The notes under the pieces were generated by a model. The model did no database searches, had not been told where the DNA came from, and saw only the letters and a program-made list of their open reading frames with translations. This document shows positions 32,734 through 44,193 of a DNA stretch of 64,000 bases, in pieces. This DNA is from Armigeres subalbatus. Lineage: Eukaryota; Arthropoda; Insecta; Diptera; Culicidae. The translations under genes and the position numbers were made by a program. Every line of letters begins with the position of its first letter. The first letter of the stretch is position 1. The DNA is taken from the NCBI RefSeq assembly GCF_024139115.2, contig NC_085140.1, forward strand, positions 416,528,283-416,592,282. Reading direction: 5' to 3'.

Positions 32734-33370
32734 GTTATTAGTTAAATAGAGTAGTAGACTTGGTAGTAGAAGAGTAGGATTTGTTTGTTGATGGATTATT
32801 CCAAGTGTGCGATGGGTGAAATATGATTAACTTCGGAGCAAGGCGATATATGAACCGGTTTTAGTAAAGCTTTTTAAATTAAAGTATGATTATCAATACA
32901 CACACAATAAAATTATTGATAAAATTGAAAGTACCGTTGAAAAAGTATAGGAATGATTTTCAGTAAGACGAATGAAAATTTGAAATTTACTTATGAGAAA
33001 GAGTTGTTCCATAAATTACTATTTACAAGTTCCATTTTCAAAACTATGTGTTATGTTCAATGTTGTTGTTTTCAGAATTTTCTTCTTGATTGCAATAGTT
33101 GAATTTACCGAAAATATGCAATCGCAATGCTTCTTGTATCTGAGTGTAGTGAAATCGAATGATACTGTGACATAAAATATCTGCAATGCCGCGTGGATTA
33201 GATGTATTGTGCTTAGAAAGCAATATTTCGATTAGGTGAATTTTGTTAGTGGCCTGTGTTGCCAAACATTCGTAAAAGTACTTTTTGAATGTTGTTGATC
33301 TTTCTGTTGAAAAATTTAAGGATGTTAGTTCAGCGAGGAGTTCAATAAAGAGATTTTTATTGTGTGAAAA
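32734..33370. other. No gene recognised
   Basis: AT-rich DNA between the LINE 5' end and the minisatellite. A 125-codon minus-strand ORF (33421-33044) starts inside the first minisatellite unit and resembles nothing known. Confidence 0.5.
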
Positions 33371-34540
33371 GATACCCGCGTTCAAGTGTTTTTTTCCTCT
33401 GTGTTGGTGGGACGCCCGCAAGAAAAATGGTGTTATTGTGGATTGTTATGATCACAATTCAGCGTGGTGGGACGCCCGCATTCAGTAGATTCTTCCTCTG
33501 CGTTGGTGGGACGCCCGCAAGAAGAATGGTGTTATTGTGGATTGGAATGATCACAATTCAGTGTGGTGGGACGCACGCATTCAGTAGATTCTTCCTCTGC
33601 GTTGGTGGGACGCCCGCAAGAAGAATGGTGTTATTGTGGATCGGAATGATCACAATTCAGCGTGGTGGGACGCCCGCATTTAGTAAATTCTTCCTCTGCG
33701 TTGGTGGGACGCCCGCAAGAAGAATGGTGTTATTGTGGATTGGAATGATCACAATTCAGAGTGGTGGGACGCCCGCATTCACAAGCTTCTTCCTCTGCGT
33801 TGGTGGGAGGCCCGCATGAAGAATGGTGTTACTGTGGATTGCAATGATCACAATTCAGCGTGGTGGGACGCCCGCATTCAGTAGATTCTTCCTCTGCGTT
33901 GGTGGGACGCCCGCAAGAAGAATGGTGTTATTGTGGATCGGAATGATCACAATTTAGCGTGGTGGGACGCCCGCATTCAGTAAATTCTTCCTCTGCGTTG
34001 GTGGGACGCCCGCAAGAAGAATGGTGTTATTGTGAATCGGAATGATCACAATTCAGCGTGGTGGGACGCCCGTATTCAGTAGATTCTTCCTCTGCGTTGG
34101 TGGGACGCCCGCAAGAAGAATGGTGTTATTGTGGATCGGAATGATCACAATTCAGCGTGGTGGGACGCCCGCATTCAGTAAATTCTTCCTCTGCGTTGGT
34201 GGGACGCCCGCAAGAAGAATGGTGTTATTGTGGATCGGAATGATCACAATTCAGCGTGGTGGGACGCCCGTATTCAGTAGATTCTTCATCTGCGTTGGTG
34301 GGACGCCCGCAAGAAGAATGGTGTTATTGTGGATCGGAATGATCACAATTCAGCGTGGTGGGACGCCCGCATTCAGTAAATTCTTCCTCTGCGTTGGTGG
34401 GACGCCCGCAAGAAGAATGGTGTTATTGTGGATCGGAATGATCACAATTCAGCGTGGTGGGACGCCCGCATTCAGTAGATTCTTCCTCTGCGTTGGTGGG
34501 ACGCCCGCAAGAAGAATAGTATTACTACAGACCGAAATGG
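33371..34540. repeat. 99-bp minisatellite, ~11 units, 198-bp higher order
   Basis: GATCACAATTCAG recurs every 99 bp from 33450 to about 34440. Each unit contains GGTGGGACGCCCGCA twice. From about 33873 onward units alternate CAGTAGATTC and CAGTAAATTC, giving a 198-bp period. On the plus strand 99 bp is 33 codons, and two long ORFs run through (33364-33819, 34042-34554). Degenerate half units continue to about 34620. No host gene overlaps. Confidence 0.93.
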
Positions 34541-34619
34541 TGAGAACTCTGTAGTAGAACGTCCGCAGGCAAGATTTTAATTTCCCCACAATGGTAGAAC
34601 GCCCATAAGAATTAAGATT

Positions 34620-35084
34620 TTATCGTGGATTCGTAAGGTGCTCGTGGAGATTGATTGCATTGAGAAAAGATATCCGCCTATAGTTAAGAACAGTTTATCG
34701 ATACTATTCCGGATCGGTTTCTAGTTTTCGTTGCTGGTTGTTTGATATTTATAGTTTCATATTGAAATAGACGTGTGCTCAAAGAAAGTAAAGGTAGTAC
34801 TGATGATTTTTACTAGAAGCAAAAAAGGGTTATTAAAAATGGTGTTGCGAGTTACCACTGCATGGGAATGCCTTGAGAATGATTTTCCATGATGGTTTAT
34901 CCATAGTGTTTTTCGATTACGAAATTAGACGCTCGCTGTACAATAATGCGCCGGAAGTGATCGTTTGGTTCAAGATGCCTTTTTATCATTGTGAGAGAGT
35001 ATTCCCATCATTAATAATATGTCGGTAAAGTTATTTTTTCTTTAAACATAGATGCCAGTCGTTATTTTTTTAGAGAAGAGGGGA
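34620..35084. other. No gene recognised
   Basis: Unique-looking AT-rich sequence with no supported feature. Confidence 0.5.
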
Positions 35085-35489
35085 GATGTGTGGCGTTGGA
35101 CAGGCCTATAAACATGAACAAGTCTAATATACTGTTCTTCAGTCACATGACAGATCGTAGCAGCCATCGCATGCAAGAGACACATTCGCGGTCAGTCAAT
35201 TCTTCCTTCATCACGAGGTCAGTCGCGAGTGTAAGCAATGTAAACATGATGGGTGATTCGTATGTGCGATGTTGAATTGCACACCATTTAATTCCACCAC
35301 TTAATTGTATCTTGACAGATACGTATTTCGACCTCAACAGTAAGGCCGTCTTCAGTGTCTCGTACTTGACTCGACGAAGTACGAGACACTGAAGACGGCC
35401 TTACTGTTGAGGTCGAAATACGTATCTGTCAAGATACAATTAAGTGGTGGAATTCAATGGGATTGTATTAACTCGTCTTATGACAAGTG
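35085..35489. repeat. Dispersed repeat with foldback arms (uninterrupted copy)
   Basis: 35085-35275 is the intact version of the sequence split by the hAT element at 25872. It runs into paired arms (35291-35372 and 35375-35455) containing GACAGATACGTATTTCGACC, AAGGCCGTCTTCAGTGTCTC and inverses. It ends CTTATGACAAGTG at 35489. The same arms occur at 59933-60275. Confidence 0.8.
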
Positions 35490-35572
35490 AATCTTTTTAA
35501 ACTATTTCAGAACTATCTAGATATTCATAATCACAGTTAATAATTATTTGCGAGCGTCTTAGGGGAAAATGT

Positions 35573-35690
35573 TACACGGTTTAAAAAAAAATGTCTTCCT
35601 TTTACTTCCACTAATTCGTTTTTTGGTAACCAAATAACCTAAAAACGAATTAGTGGAAGTAAAAGGAAGACATTTTTTTTAAACCGTGTT
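35573..35690. mobile_element. Palindromic MITE (ACGGTTT family), copy 1
   Basis: Inverted arms ACACGGTTTAAAAAAAA...GTCTTCCTTTTACTTCCACT with a ~25-bp centre. A related copy is at 51826-51923. The outer flank GCGAGCGTCTTAGGGGAAAATG also recurs, inverted, beside the second copy, so the family unit is longer than the palindrome. Confidence 0.8.
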
Positions 35691-35833
35691 TCATAATATT
35701 GTCTTATAGTAATTACTAAATTGCAAATTCTTCAACTTTGATTGATTAGATGAGTGCGTTATTTCTGCTTAAAGTTAAATGCATTTCAAAAATTCATTTG
35801 GAATACAACTTGTTATTAATTTGTTCTTGATAG

Positions 35834-36025
35834 ACCTTTTGTCCCTTTCGACCTTTTGTCCTTTTCGACCTTTTGTCCTTTTCGACCTTTTGTCTCGTTC
35901 GAGCTTCTGTGCCTTTCGACCATTTGTCCTTTCGACATTCTGTCCCTTTTGACGTTTTGTCTTTTCAACCTTTTGTCCTTTCGACCTTTTGTCTTTTCGA
36001 CCTTTTGTCCTTTCGACCTTTTGTC
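35834..36025. repeat. Tandem ~15-16-bp repeat
   Basis: About twelve imperfect units of TTTCGACCTTTTGTCC. Variants differ by one to three bases (for example CATTTGTCC, CATTCTGTCC). Non-coding. 36026-36468 has no recognisable feature. Confidence 0.85.
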
Positions 36026-36470
36026 ATAGATTCCTCATAACATCCCAAAAATATTTGTTAAATTTTAAGATCGAATCGATTTTATAAATTGGTGGGACGA
36101 ATTGACTCGAGTTTGGATTTTGTCATCAAAGGTAACATGGGACAATTATGCGTAGAACGGCAGTATAGTGGTGTGACAACTTGTGCAAACAATAAAAATA
36201 TTTACGACAGTCAAACCTAAAAGCACTTATGGGGGGATGGAGTCTCTCGTTTTTTTACTCAAGATATAAATAAAAGAGCCTTTGTATGAAAAAAATCTTA
36301 CATGGAGGTAGGGGGGTCGTTCAGGTCGTCCATAAAAAAATAATAATCACGATTAGTTTATGAATTAGGTACCCAGCTGATTGGCTACAGCTTCGTTACA
36401 TCTTTACCGTATTGTAGAACTTCATAATGGCCGATGTTCCTCCAATTTCATCGAACATTTGGGGTCCCTA

Positions 36471-36675
36471 CACGGTTAGATGACTTTACCCATTAATGGG
36501 TACTATGTTGTGTTGATATTATTCCCACCGTGAAAAATTTACCCATTTTCTTGAAAAGCGCCACTACCCATTAAAATGGGTAGTGGCGCTTTTCAAGAAA
36601 ATGGGTGAATTTTTCACGGTGAATAATATCAACAATAACATAGTACCCATTAATGGGTAAAGTCATCTAACCGTG
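36471..36675. mobile_element. 205-bp palindromic TA-MITE
   Basis: Arms CACGGTTAGATGACTTTACC and inverse extend almost to the centre (CTACCCATT/AATGGGTAG). Flanked by TA at 36469-36470 and 36676-36677. Confidence 0.85.
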
Positions 36676-36744
36676 TATGACCCATTCCACCGCGTGTATT
36701 GGATATTGTTTTTGCTATTCTCTCCTCCGACATTTGCAACAAGT

Positions 36745-37794
36745 GTCATCCCACCGAAATCTGCCGTATTTTATACGATTCACAAAATTTTCTTCTTTGA
36801 ACACTTGATGTAACTCGTGATTCATGCGTCTGGGCCGCAGTGACCAGCCCACTGAAGTCTGCTGTAGTTTATACGATAAATATTTTCTTCTTTGTATACT
36901 TGATACAGCTCATGAGTCATGCGTCTGTTCCACTCACCATTTTCTAGTTTCCCTCCGAGTATTGTACGCAGCACTTTTCGCTCGAAAACCCCGAAAGCTC
37001 TCTGATCCGCCACTTTTAATGTCCATAAAGGGCCACTGGTAGAATCAGAGTTTTGTATCCAGTTTTCCGCGATCGGTAATGGCCGCCAGCTTGCCAGCAG
37101 GTTAGTCTCTGATTTGACGTTTATGGAGGATGCCAAGCATTTTGATCAATGTGGTATATAAGAAGGCTTGAATTCACTTTATCAGCACCTTCTTATATGC
37201 CACATTGGTCAGAATGCTCGAAGCGGTGGGTGGAGTGGACTAGCCCGCAGGCAAGCTGGCGGCCATTACCGCTCGCGGAAAACTGGATAGAACAAATTTC
37301 GTTTCCGTCTGCATGTTGCGGGACCTAAGCTGATTAAGTAATCCGCAAAAGGCCCTATTCGCAGCAGCAATACGTCTTTTCACTTCAAGGGAAACGTCAT
37401 TGTCACATGTTACAATCGTTCCAAGGTAAACAAATTCTTCAACAACTTTAAATACATTCCCCTTAAGCACTACCTCAGCACCAACACCACTAGGTCTTCC
37501 TCTATCTCTACCTGCACCATGTACTTTGTCTTGGTAGAATAAATGGTTAGGCCTATACTCGCCGTCTCCCTCTTCAATGGGACAAAAGCCTCCACTACTG
37601 CTCTGCGATCGATTCCAATGAGGAGCATATGCGACCGTGTGATGATAGTGCCGTTCCTCTGCACGCCAGATATCCTAATAGTTTCGAAGTACTCTCAGCA
37701 ATTTCGTTCCAAATACCCCGAACGCTTTTCGGGCCGTCTCTTAAAACATTCACACTCTATCTTCATAAAGTACCATTGCTAGAACCAGAGTTTC
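36745..37794 (-). pseudogene. Degenerate RTE-type RT C-terminus
   Basis: Minus-strand pieces: 37664-37470 (GLTIYSTKTKYM), 37470-37290 (FKVVEEFVYLGTIVTCDNDV, KRRIAAANRAF), then after a MITE 37055-36830 (RAFGVFERKVLRTILGG, RRMTHELYQVYKEE, RLQWAGH). An ~85-bp segment is tandemly repeated at 36745-36920. A further copy of the same RT part occurs at 37665-37794. It is closest to the fragment at 57830-58600, so both are one RTE subfamily. Confidence 0.75.
37058..37287. mobile_element. 230-bp TA-MITE inside the RT fragment
   Basis: Ends TCCAGTTTTCCGCGATCGGT and inverse, flanked by TA (37056-37057, 37288-37289). The RT protein continues across the site. The TIR resembles that of the 1417-3064 element, and half of a copy lies at 46647-46770. 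Confidence 0.85.
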
Positions 37795-37805
37795 ATATAG
37801 AGCGA

Positions 37806-39147
37806 AAAGGGCGATAAGCTGGATTGTAGCAACTACCGCGCAATCACATTGCTGAACGCCGCCTACAAGGTACTCTCCCAAATTTTATGCCGTCGACTAA
37901 CACCAATTGCAAGAGAGTTCGTGGGGCAGTACCAGGCGGGATTTATGGGTGAACGCTCTACCACAGACCAGGTGTTCGCCATACGTCAGGTGACGCGTCA
38001 GGTATTGCAGAAATGCCGCGAATACAACGTGCCCACACATCATCTATTTATCGACTTCAAAGCCGCATATGATACAATCGATCGGGACCAGCTATGGCAG
38101 CTAATGCACGAAAACGGATTTCCGGATAAACTGGTAGGCGACGATGGATCGGGTGATGTGCGTAGTTCGAGTTTTAGGGGCATTCTCCCTTCGAAACCCG
38201 TAGAGGGTTACGGCAAGGTGATGGTCTTTCGTGTCTGCTGTTCAACATCGCTTTGGAGGGAGTAATACGAAGGCCAGGGATTGACACGAGTGGTACGATT
38301 TTCACGAAGTCCGTCCAGTTATTTGGTTTCGCCGACGACATTGATATCATGGCACGTAACTTTGAGAGGATGGAGGAAGCCTACATCAGACTGAAAAGCG
38401 AAGCTAAACGGATTGGACTAGTCATCAACACGTCGAAGACGAAGTACATGATAGGAAGAGGCTCAAGAGAGGTCAATGTGAGCCACCCACCACGAGTTTC
38501 TATCGGTGGTGACGAAATCGAGGTGGTTGAAGAATTCGTGTACTTGGGCTCACTGGTGACCGCCGATAACAATACCAGCAGAGAAATTCGGAGACGCATA
38601 GTGGCTGGAAATCGTACGTACTTTGGACTCCGCAAGACGCTTCGATCGAATAGAGTTCGCCGCCGTACCAAACTGACTATCTACAAAACGCTTATAAGAC
38701 CGGTAGTTCTCTACGGACACGAGACCTGGACGATGCTCGTGGAGGACCAACGCGCACTGGGAGTTTTCGAAAGGAAAGTGTTGCGTACCATCTATGGTGG
38801 GTTGCAGATGGCGGACGGTACGTGGAGGAGGCGAATGAACCACGAGCTGCATCAGCTGTTGGGAGAACCATCCATCGTTCACACCGCGAAAATCGGAAGA
38901 CTGCGGTGGGCCGGGCACGTAGCCAGAATGTCGGACAGTAATCCGGTGAAAATGGTTCTCGACAACGATCCGACGGGAACAAGAAGGCGAGGTGCACAGC
39001 GGGCAAGGTGGATCGATCAGGTGGAGGACGACTTGCGGACCCTCCGCAGACTGCGTGGTTGGCGAAGTGCAGCCATGGACCGAGCTGAATGGAGAAGTCT
39101 TTTATGTGCAGCACAGGCCACTCCGGCCTTAGTCTGATGATAAATAA
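37806..39147 (+). mobile_element. 5'-truncated RTE-type LINE
   Basis: Flanked by the 11-bp duplication ATATAGAGCGA (37795-37805, 39148-39158). The plus strand carries RT fingers/palm (37849-38120: EFVGQYQAGFMGERSTTDQ, FIDFKAAYDTIDRDQL), then a frame change into 38253-39137. The tail is GATAAATAA repeats. It inserted into the older minus-strand RT fragment. Confidence 0.9.
38253..39137 (+). CDS. RTE LINE: RT end and C-terminal domain
   Basis: 294 codons, intact. It begins in the palm with VQLFGFADDIDIMARN (catalytic ADD). VINTSKTKYM, VVEEFVYLGSLVTADNN, the connection block RTKLTIYKTLIRPVVLYGHE, and a C-terminal GRLRWAGHVARMSDSNPVKM ending in RARWIDQVEDDL follow. The first part of RT is in the frame 37849-38265, overlapping by 13 bases, so one indel breaks the enzyme. 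Function of the family: target-primed reverse transcription. Confidence 0.88.
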   Translation: MEGVIRRPGIDTSGTIFTKSVQLFGFADDIDIMARNFERMEEAYIRLKSEAKRIGLVINTSKTKYMIGRGSREVNVSHPPRVSIGGDEIEVVEEFVYLGSLVTADNNTSREIRRRIVAGNRTYFGLRKTLRSNRVRRRTKLTIYKTLIRPVVLYGHETWTMLVEDQRALGVFERKVLRTIYGGLQMADGTWRRRMNHELHQLLGEPSIVHTAKIGRLRWAGHVARMSDSNPVKMVLDNDPTGTRRRGAQRARWIDQVEDDLRTLRRLRGWRSAAMDRAEWRSLLCAAQATPALV

Positions 39148-39466
39148 ATATAGAGCGATGCAAATCACTCCGCTTCAATCCATCTGAGGTCACAAATGAG
39201 GTTGACACTTCATCTGCAATACTTGGTTTTAAGGTTTCCACAATCGCCCAAGCGGATATTCTTATGGAAAGCGGTCCGAACCATCTTCTAAACTAATAAC
39301 ATCTTTAGCGTCCAATTCTTTTCAATTGCATTCCGACTGCCTGATATGAGTCCGAAAGATACAGAGGCACATTATCTATGACAGATACAAATAAAAGTAA
39401 TACCAAATGAAAGCTTTATGACTACTCAGGTTTGGGTCATCGTGATTATATTTGTCTTAAACTGTT

Positions 39467-42004
39467 TCACTGATCGTTCAACAACAACTGACTAAACAGA
39501 TTATTCACATCGTTATACTTGACCTGTTCATCATCGTTCTTAACGTCATCTGGTTCTGCATCCTCCAAACAGTCATTAACAACCACCTGCTTCGGTTGTT
39601 TCTTCTTCCGTTGCAACGATCGTTTCGGATTCTGTTGAATGGCCACCATAGGTAGGTGGTCTTCCAATTGCGGCACAAATTTCACCAACCAACCGTACAA
39701 CATTCGGTGGATTTCGAACGACGCCCCCGAGTAGCGATACACCGTTCCCTTGATGTACTCCAGGGGGTCCTTTCGCAATCTCAGTGTTTGGAAGAGATTG
39801 TGAACGAACAGCCCGTTGTAGTGTTCGTGTATACGAATCGGCTCCAATGGGGCACCCAACAGGGCATTCAGGGTGAATAGATTCAAAACGACGGCTTGCA
39901 GTTGAGCAAAGACGTGTACAGTGGGCCGATCCAGTTCAGCATGCTTCCGCAGATGACGGTCGTTGATCGAAAAATGTGGCACCATGTACTCGTAAGTTAA
40001 TATGGCCTCTGGTTTGGTTATTAAACCTGACAGCATTTTGAATTGTGTTTTAGATGGTTGGTCTACACTAGGAGGGTTTGTTTTTTTGAACGATTGCCGT
40101 TGGCTTTCGAGGAAGACTTTTTGATTCTTTTGGAAAAGTGTGACATCACGTGATTTGTTCGGGAGACGTTTGTCCAATACTTGCAACTGAATTAGGGAAA
40201 TGATCAGTGCGTGCAGGTGGATTGCAGTAACAGCCTTTTCTTTTGTTGCCCAGTACACTAAACTGAGGAAATATAATTGCATATTGTTAGGAAGTGAAGT
40301 AACTTCTATAAATAAGTCGTTACAGTTGACGAAATCTCGGAATGCAACTTTCAGGAGAGGCAGATTTTTCGGCTTGTTTGGGTTAAAATTTACATCCTCC
40401 GGAAATTTAACATTTTCAAACTTTAACCATCGAAACTGGGCCACTCTTTCGCACCTTGTAAGATAACGAAAGCTGGAAGCCTTCTGAGAAATTTTCAGTA
40501 AAGCGAAAATATATCGCAACAAGTCGTAGCATAGCTCATTGCTATCCGGTTGATTGATGTTCTCCATCTGCGGATAGTTGATGTACAGATTCGAATGGTA
40601 CAAATCTACGACAAATCGCGGTGTGAGCGCTGCATGATAGATTTTCAACAGCCAAGGTTCCCAGTTGAAACTGCGATCTACTACAGAAGAGTCATCATCG
40701 TTTTCTTTTTCACTAGGTTCGTCGTCCTCTGAGAGTTCTTCTTCTGCGGCCTGCAACAGAAACAAATTTGTTAGATAACTTAGCAAGGCGATGAAATCGA
40801 AGGACAAAGATGGTTTTTTGTTTACCTCGCTTTCACTATCACCTTCTTCAGTGGCCTCATCATTCAAGTCCTCCAATTCCTTTGTAGCAGATTCCTCGTC
40901 GTCTTTTTCTGCTAAGTACTCTAGAAATTTATCCGCTCCATTTTCCACCTTTTCATTGCTTTCCTCCACGAACCCAAAGTACTCGTACGAAATGCATTCT
41001 TCACAATTATATCCGTACATTGCACCCTCCAGTTGACGCATCAGCGCGCCACGGTGCTTCTCCTGCACCTGATTAAGGATCGTCGTTGTAGCGGACTTTA
41101 CTGTATGATGTTTTAACCACTTCAGAATCGCAACAATTCTCCGCTGGTGAACTGCCACCTTTCGGCTGACCTTGCCAACCTTCATTGAAGCGTAGAACTT
41201 GCGTAATATGCTGCGACTGATGTAGTCGTTACCCAGCAAGGCAGCAAACAGGGGAAGCATTTCCGATTTCAATTCCTGCTCCACTCCAATAAGGTTTTCG
41301 ATCGTGTACATCGAGCAGTCCAGGTAAGAATAAGAATATTGCGCCTTAGCTGCTTCGATTGGACCTTCTTCTGTGCTTGCCAACACACGCTTCTTTGCAT
41401 TTTTCCCACGTAATCGTCTAATCCATTGTATTTCATATTTTTCATCGTTTTCGATGACCTTACGGTAGATCCTATGGCTTAGCGTAACATATGGTATGTA
41501 CTTGACATTGTGGATATAAAAATCACTATCATAACTCAATACGGGGCAATCCAGCTTCCGGGCCAATATAGCCACTTCATTATCCGCCTCGAACAAGCAC
41601 CGCATGAAGGAAACTTTGGCTGCCCTCATCGCATCTATGAACACCTCCCGAAGTAGCAGCGGAATTACCATTTTAGACGACCTGGGTCTTTCATGTTTGA
41701 CGATCTGAATCCTCCCTAACATACGACTACGAACTGTCTTCAGCTTGCACTGTTCGTAGCCACCGTCCAACAGAACCCATGGCTGGATGTTACAGATTCG
41801 GAGCACCGCAAAGAATTCAACCACCGTCCGAAAATAGTGATCGTAGTTACCTCCAAAAGCGCTCATCCCCTGCATCGAGTGCAGATATAACTGGATGCAC
41901 AGATTGTCCCCATCGATTACCAAATCCGTGTCATGTAGTTCGTATGGATGCAGAAAACGTTGAGCATTGGCGGCAATGTACGTCGTTAAACCGCGAACAC
42001 CCAT
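39467..42004 (-). CDS. ast: Protein asteroid (XPG/FEN1-like), two exons
   Basis: Exons 42004-40826 and 40750-39467 encode 820 residues, close to the Drosophila protein. The start ATG 42004 gives MGVRGLTTYIAANAQRFL, the family N-terminus; the frame upstream has no support. Residues 1-165 form the XPG N/I-like region with VIDGDNLCIQLY (Asp31, Asp33), LLDGGYEQCK, FEADNEVA (Glu139, Asp141) and SYDSDFYI (Asp159, Asp161). A long acidic stretch (near residues 380-410) spans the intron. Asteroid/ASTE1 proteins are predicted structure-specific nucleases; the Drosophila gene was linked to EGF-receptor signalling in eye development. The 75-nt intron (40751-40825) has GT-AG ends, no in-frame stop and a length divisible by three. 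The C-terminus is Lys-rich (residues ~780-800). No overlap with neighbours; flanks are transposon debris. Confidence 0.95.
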   Translation of the reverse strand: MGVRGLTTYIAANAQRFLHPYELHDTDLVIDGDNLCIQLYLHSMQGMSAFGGNYDHYFRTVVEFFAVLRICNIQPWVLLDGGYEQCKLKTVRSRMLGRIQIVKHERPRSSKMVIPLLLREVFIDAMRAAKVSFMRCLFEADNEVAILARKLDCPVLSYDSDFYIHNVKYIPYVTLSHRIYRKVIENDEKYEIQWIRRLRGKNAKKRVLASTEEGPIEAAKAQYSYSYLDCSMYTIENLIGVEQELKSEMLPLFAALLGNDYISRSILRKFYASMKVGKVSRKVAVHQRRIVAILKWLKHHTVKSATTTILNQVQEKHRGALMRQLEGAMYGYNCEECISYEYFGFVEESNEKVENGADKFLEYLAEKDDEESATKELEDLNDEATEEGDSESEVNKKPSLSFDFIALLSYLTNLFLLQAAEEELSEDDEPSEKENDDDSSVVDRSFNWEPWLLKIYHAALTPRFVVDLYHSNLYINYPQMENINQPDSNELCYDLLRYIFALLKISQKASSFRYLTRCERVAQFRWLKFENVKFPEDVNFNPNKPKNLPLLKVAFRDFVNCNDLFIEVTSLPNNMQLYFLSLVYWATKEKAVTAIHLHALIISLIQLQVLDKRLPNKSRDVTLFQKNQKVFLESQRQSFKKTNPPSVDQPSKTQFKMLSGLITKPEAILTYEYMVPHFSINDRHLRKHAELDRPTVHVFAQLQAVVLNLFTLNALLGAPLEPIRIHEHYNGLFVHNLFQTLRLRKDPLEYIKGTVYRYSGASFEIHRMLYGWLVKFVPQLEDHLPMVAIQQNPKRSLQRKKKQPKQVVVNDCLEDAEPDDVKNDDEQVKYNDVNNLFSQLLLNDQ

Positions 42005-44193
42005 CGTCGCACAATTGCAGCTGGGTGAAAACTGAAATGGACAACAGTTACTAGAGAATTTATTATTTGCTATATTTACCAATTGATAAGAACAAAATCA
42101 AAACTTTATAATCTATAATTACAGGAATAACTACATGCGGGAGCTTGCGGTGAATCGAAGATTTCGAACGTGCAAATAAAATTTCCAAAATAACTTTGAC
42201 AACTGTCAGTAATCATCATCATTCTTCAATCAAGAGTAATCATGATAAAAATATACACGTTCGATTCATGTTTTTCGGAATATGGATGATTTCAATCGGC
42301 TTACACCATCAACTCTAGTGGATTTCACATCGCTGAGATGTTCTTCTCACACGCAGTTCAAATGTCAATGTTTATGTCGTATTCCATACTTGTTACACCA
42401 CGAATTGATGTGCATAACAACGGATACTCATAACAAATACAAATTTGACCCATGTGTTTCAAAATGTATAAATTTCAATCAGCTTACACCATGGAATCTA
42501 ATGCATTTCATATCACTGAGATGTTTTTCACAAACTCATTTCAAATGACAATGTTTAAAGCAAATTCCATACTTGATACACCGCGATCTCATATATTTAT
42601 CTAACAAATGTTATGAATTGATTCAAACAAACTTGAGTAGGCATTCGAACACATCTAATTGTGTCACTCTTTCGAAGAGAAAGCACATGTTTCGTACAAA
42701 CTAACTTTTTTCAGCTAATATTTTGCAGTAATTTATTTTTTTCCAAAAATTCTGGTTAAAAACAAGAAAACTAATTGAATTAATTCGAGACACTGCAGTA
42801 GACAACATGTAGATAACGAAATACACAGGTGATTGAATTTGATAGCACTTAATTATGTTATGACAATAAGTAAAGCCATTTAACCAAAAAGCTCCAAATT
42901 ACTTTCTTATCAAGAATAATCTATTTGATTATTTATGAAAAAGTTCTTATATTTAGCATTTGTCTATCTTAGTCCATAGAGAGAAACATCGGATTAGAAA
43001 ATGTGTTTCTATTGACAGAGGTAAGCTGATTATACTTTCTCCTTGAAAAATATTTGTAAAACCGTGCTCATGAAAAATATTCTCCTTTTCGTATAAACAA
43101 CCAAAGTTTGGCATAGTCGAGTACACCAATATCGCAGCAAGAGCATTTTTTAAGAACCCTTGTGGCAGCAGTTCGATAAGTTCTCGGAACATCGAACAAT
43201 TCAATTATCAGAAGCTAACCAATACAATAAACATAATAAATACCAGGTAAGTTATTCGGGAAACATGACTTTACAAAATGCCATACTCTATTATGTCAAT
43301 AACATAAATATTTTCCTTCCCTAACATTTGTGTAACAGAATGCCTCATCAAAATGTTTAATTCCTTCGAAGAGACATGCAAACCGAAAAGCTGGAATCAA
43401 CATGTCATGGCCAGCAGATACTTCTTGGCATTGTGGATGACAATTGAAGACTTCTTTTGGAATCGGTCGTAGGACAGAAGTGAAGGTTGTTTGATCCACT
43501 GAAGATGGAGACAGCAAGGATCGGTTCGAGTGTCCGTTGTAAATATGCCAACGACAATGACACCTGCGAAGACATTTTATACATTTGTACAAAATTTGTT
43601 TTTATTTCATTTCATTCGTCCGGAATTCGATTTACGTTAAAGAATTGAAAACCAATGAAAGATTGTTTTTTTATACACCTCCACCGTTGATTCGTTGGAA
43701 GTTTTAGCAAAACAATGCTTTTTAAATTTGGTTTCGATCCTATGACGGAAATCGGACTCCGGGCGGAAATTGCATTCTTGTAGCTTGTATCATTGTAAAT
43801 ATATGAAATATATGTAATATATGAAAGAAAACACGAAATTCATTAATTAACCAATAAAATTCAACACGATTATACATCAAAGTCATTAAGAAAACAAGCG
43901 AACATGTCAAGCCGTTCAATCCAAATCGATTTGTTTTACACGTTAATACCGTGTGGATGTTTCATGAACGGATGATGAGTTTCGATTGAGCGAAGTCGTA
44001 AGTTTTACACATGACATTGATTTGCTTTGACAATTTGCGCAAATGTATGTGTAAAGCACACGGTCCTCTTGTGTATTTTTTTTATAGTGTATCGTTTGCT
44101 CTGCGTGACATTGGGCGATCTCGGCAACAATTAAAACTGCATGAATAAAATATTCATGCAGTTTTACACGGAACCGCAAAACAGATTGCGCGA
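42005..44193. other. Asteroid upstream flank; no gene recognised
   Basis: 42250-42590 is a diverged tandem duplication of about 190 bp (GATTTCAATCGGCTTACACC and ATTTCAATCAGCTTACACC). A 98-codon minus-strand ORF (43592-43296) with several Cys begins after a plausible acceptor (TCTTCGCAG), but I do not recognise it. The remainder is AT-rich. The asteroid promoter should lie just right of 42004; I see no clear motif. Confidence 0.45.

Noticed and set aside
33044..33421. 125-codon minus-strand ORF next to the minisatellite
   Set aside because: Begins inside a satellite unit; no known similarity and low-complexity flanks.
33371..34540. CRISPR-like array
   Set aside because: Units are contiguous 99-bp tandem copies without unique spacers, in a eukaryotic genome.
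40751..40825. 25 extra residues in the asteroid protein
   Set aside because: The segment has perfect GT-AG ends, a pyrimidine-rich acceptor and hydrophobic odd composition in an acidic region, so it is an intron.
42953..43204. 83-codon minus-strand ORF near the previous one
   Set aside because: No recognisable motif and no splice connection to 43296-43592.
43296..43592. 98-codon Cys-containing minus-strand ORF with a possible acceptor
   Set aside because: No family recognised, no partner exon or donor found; kept only as a note.
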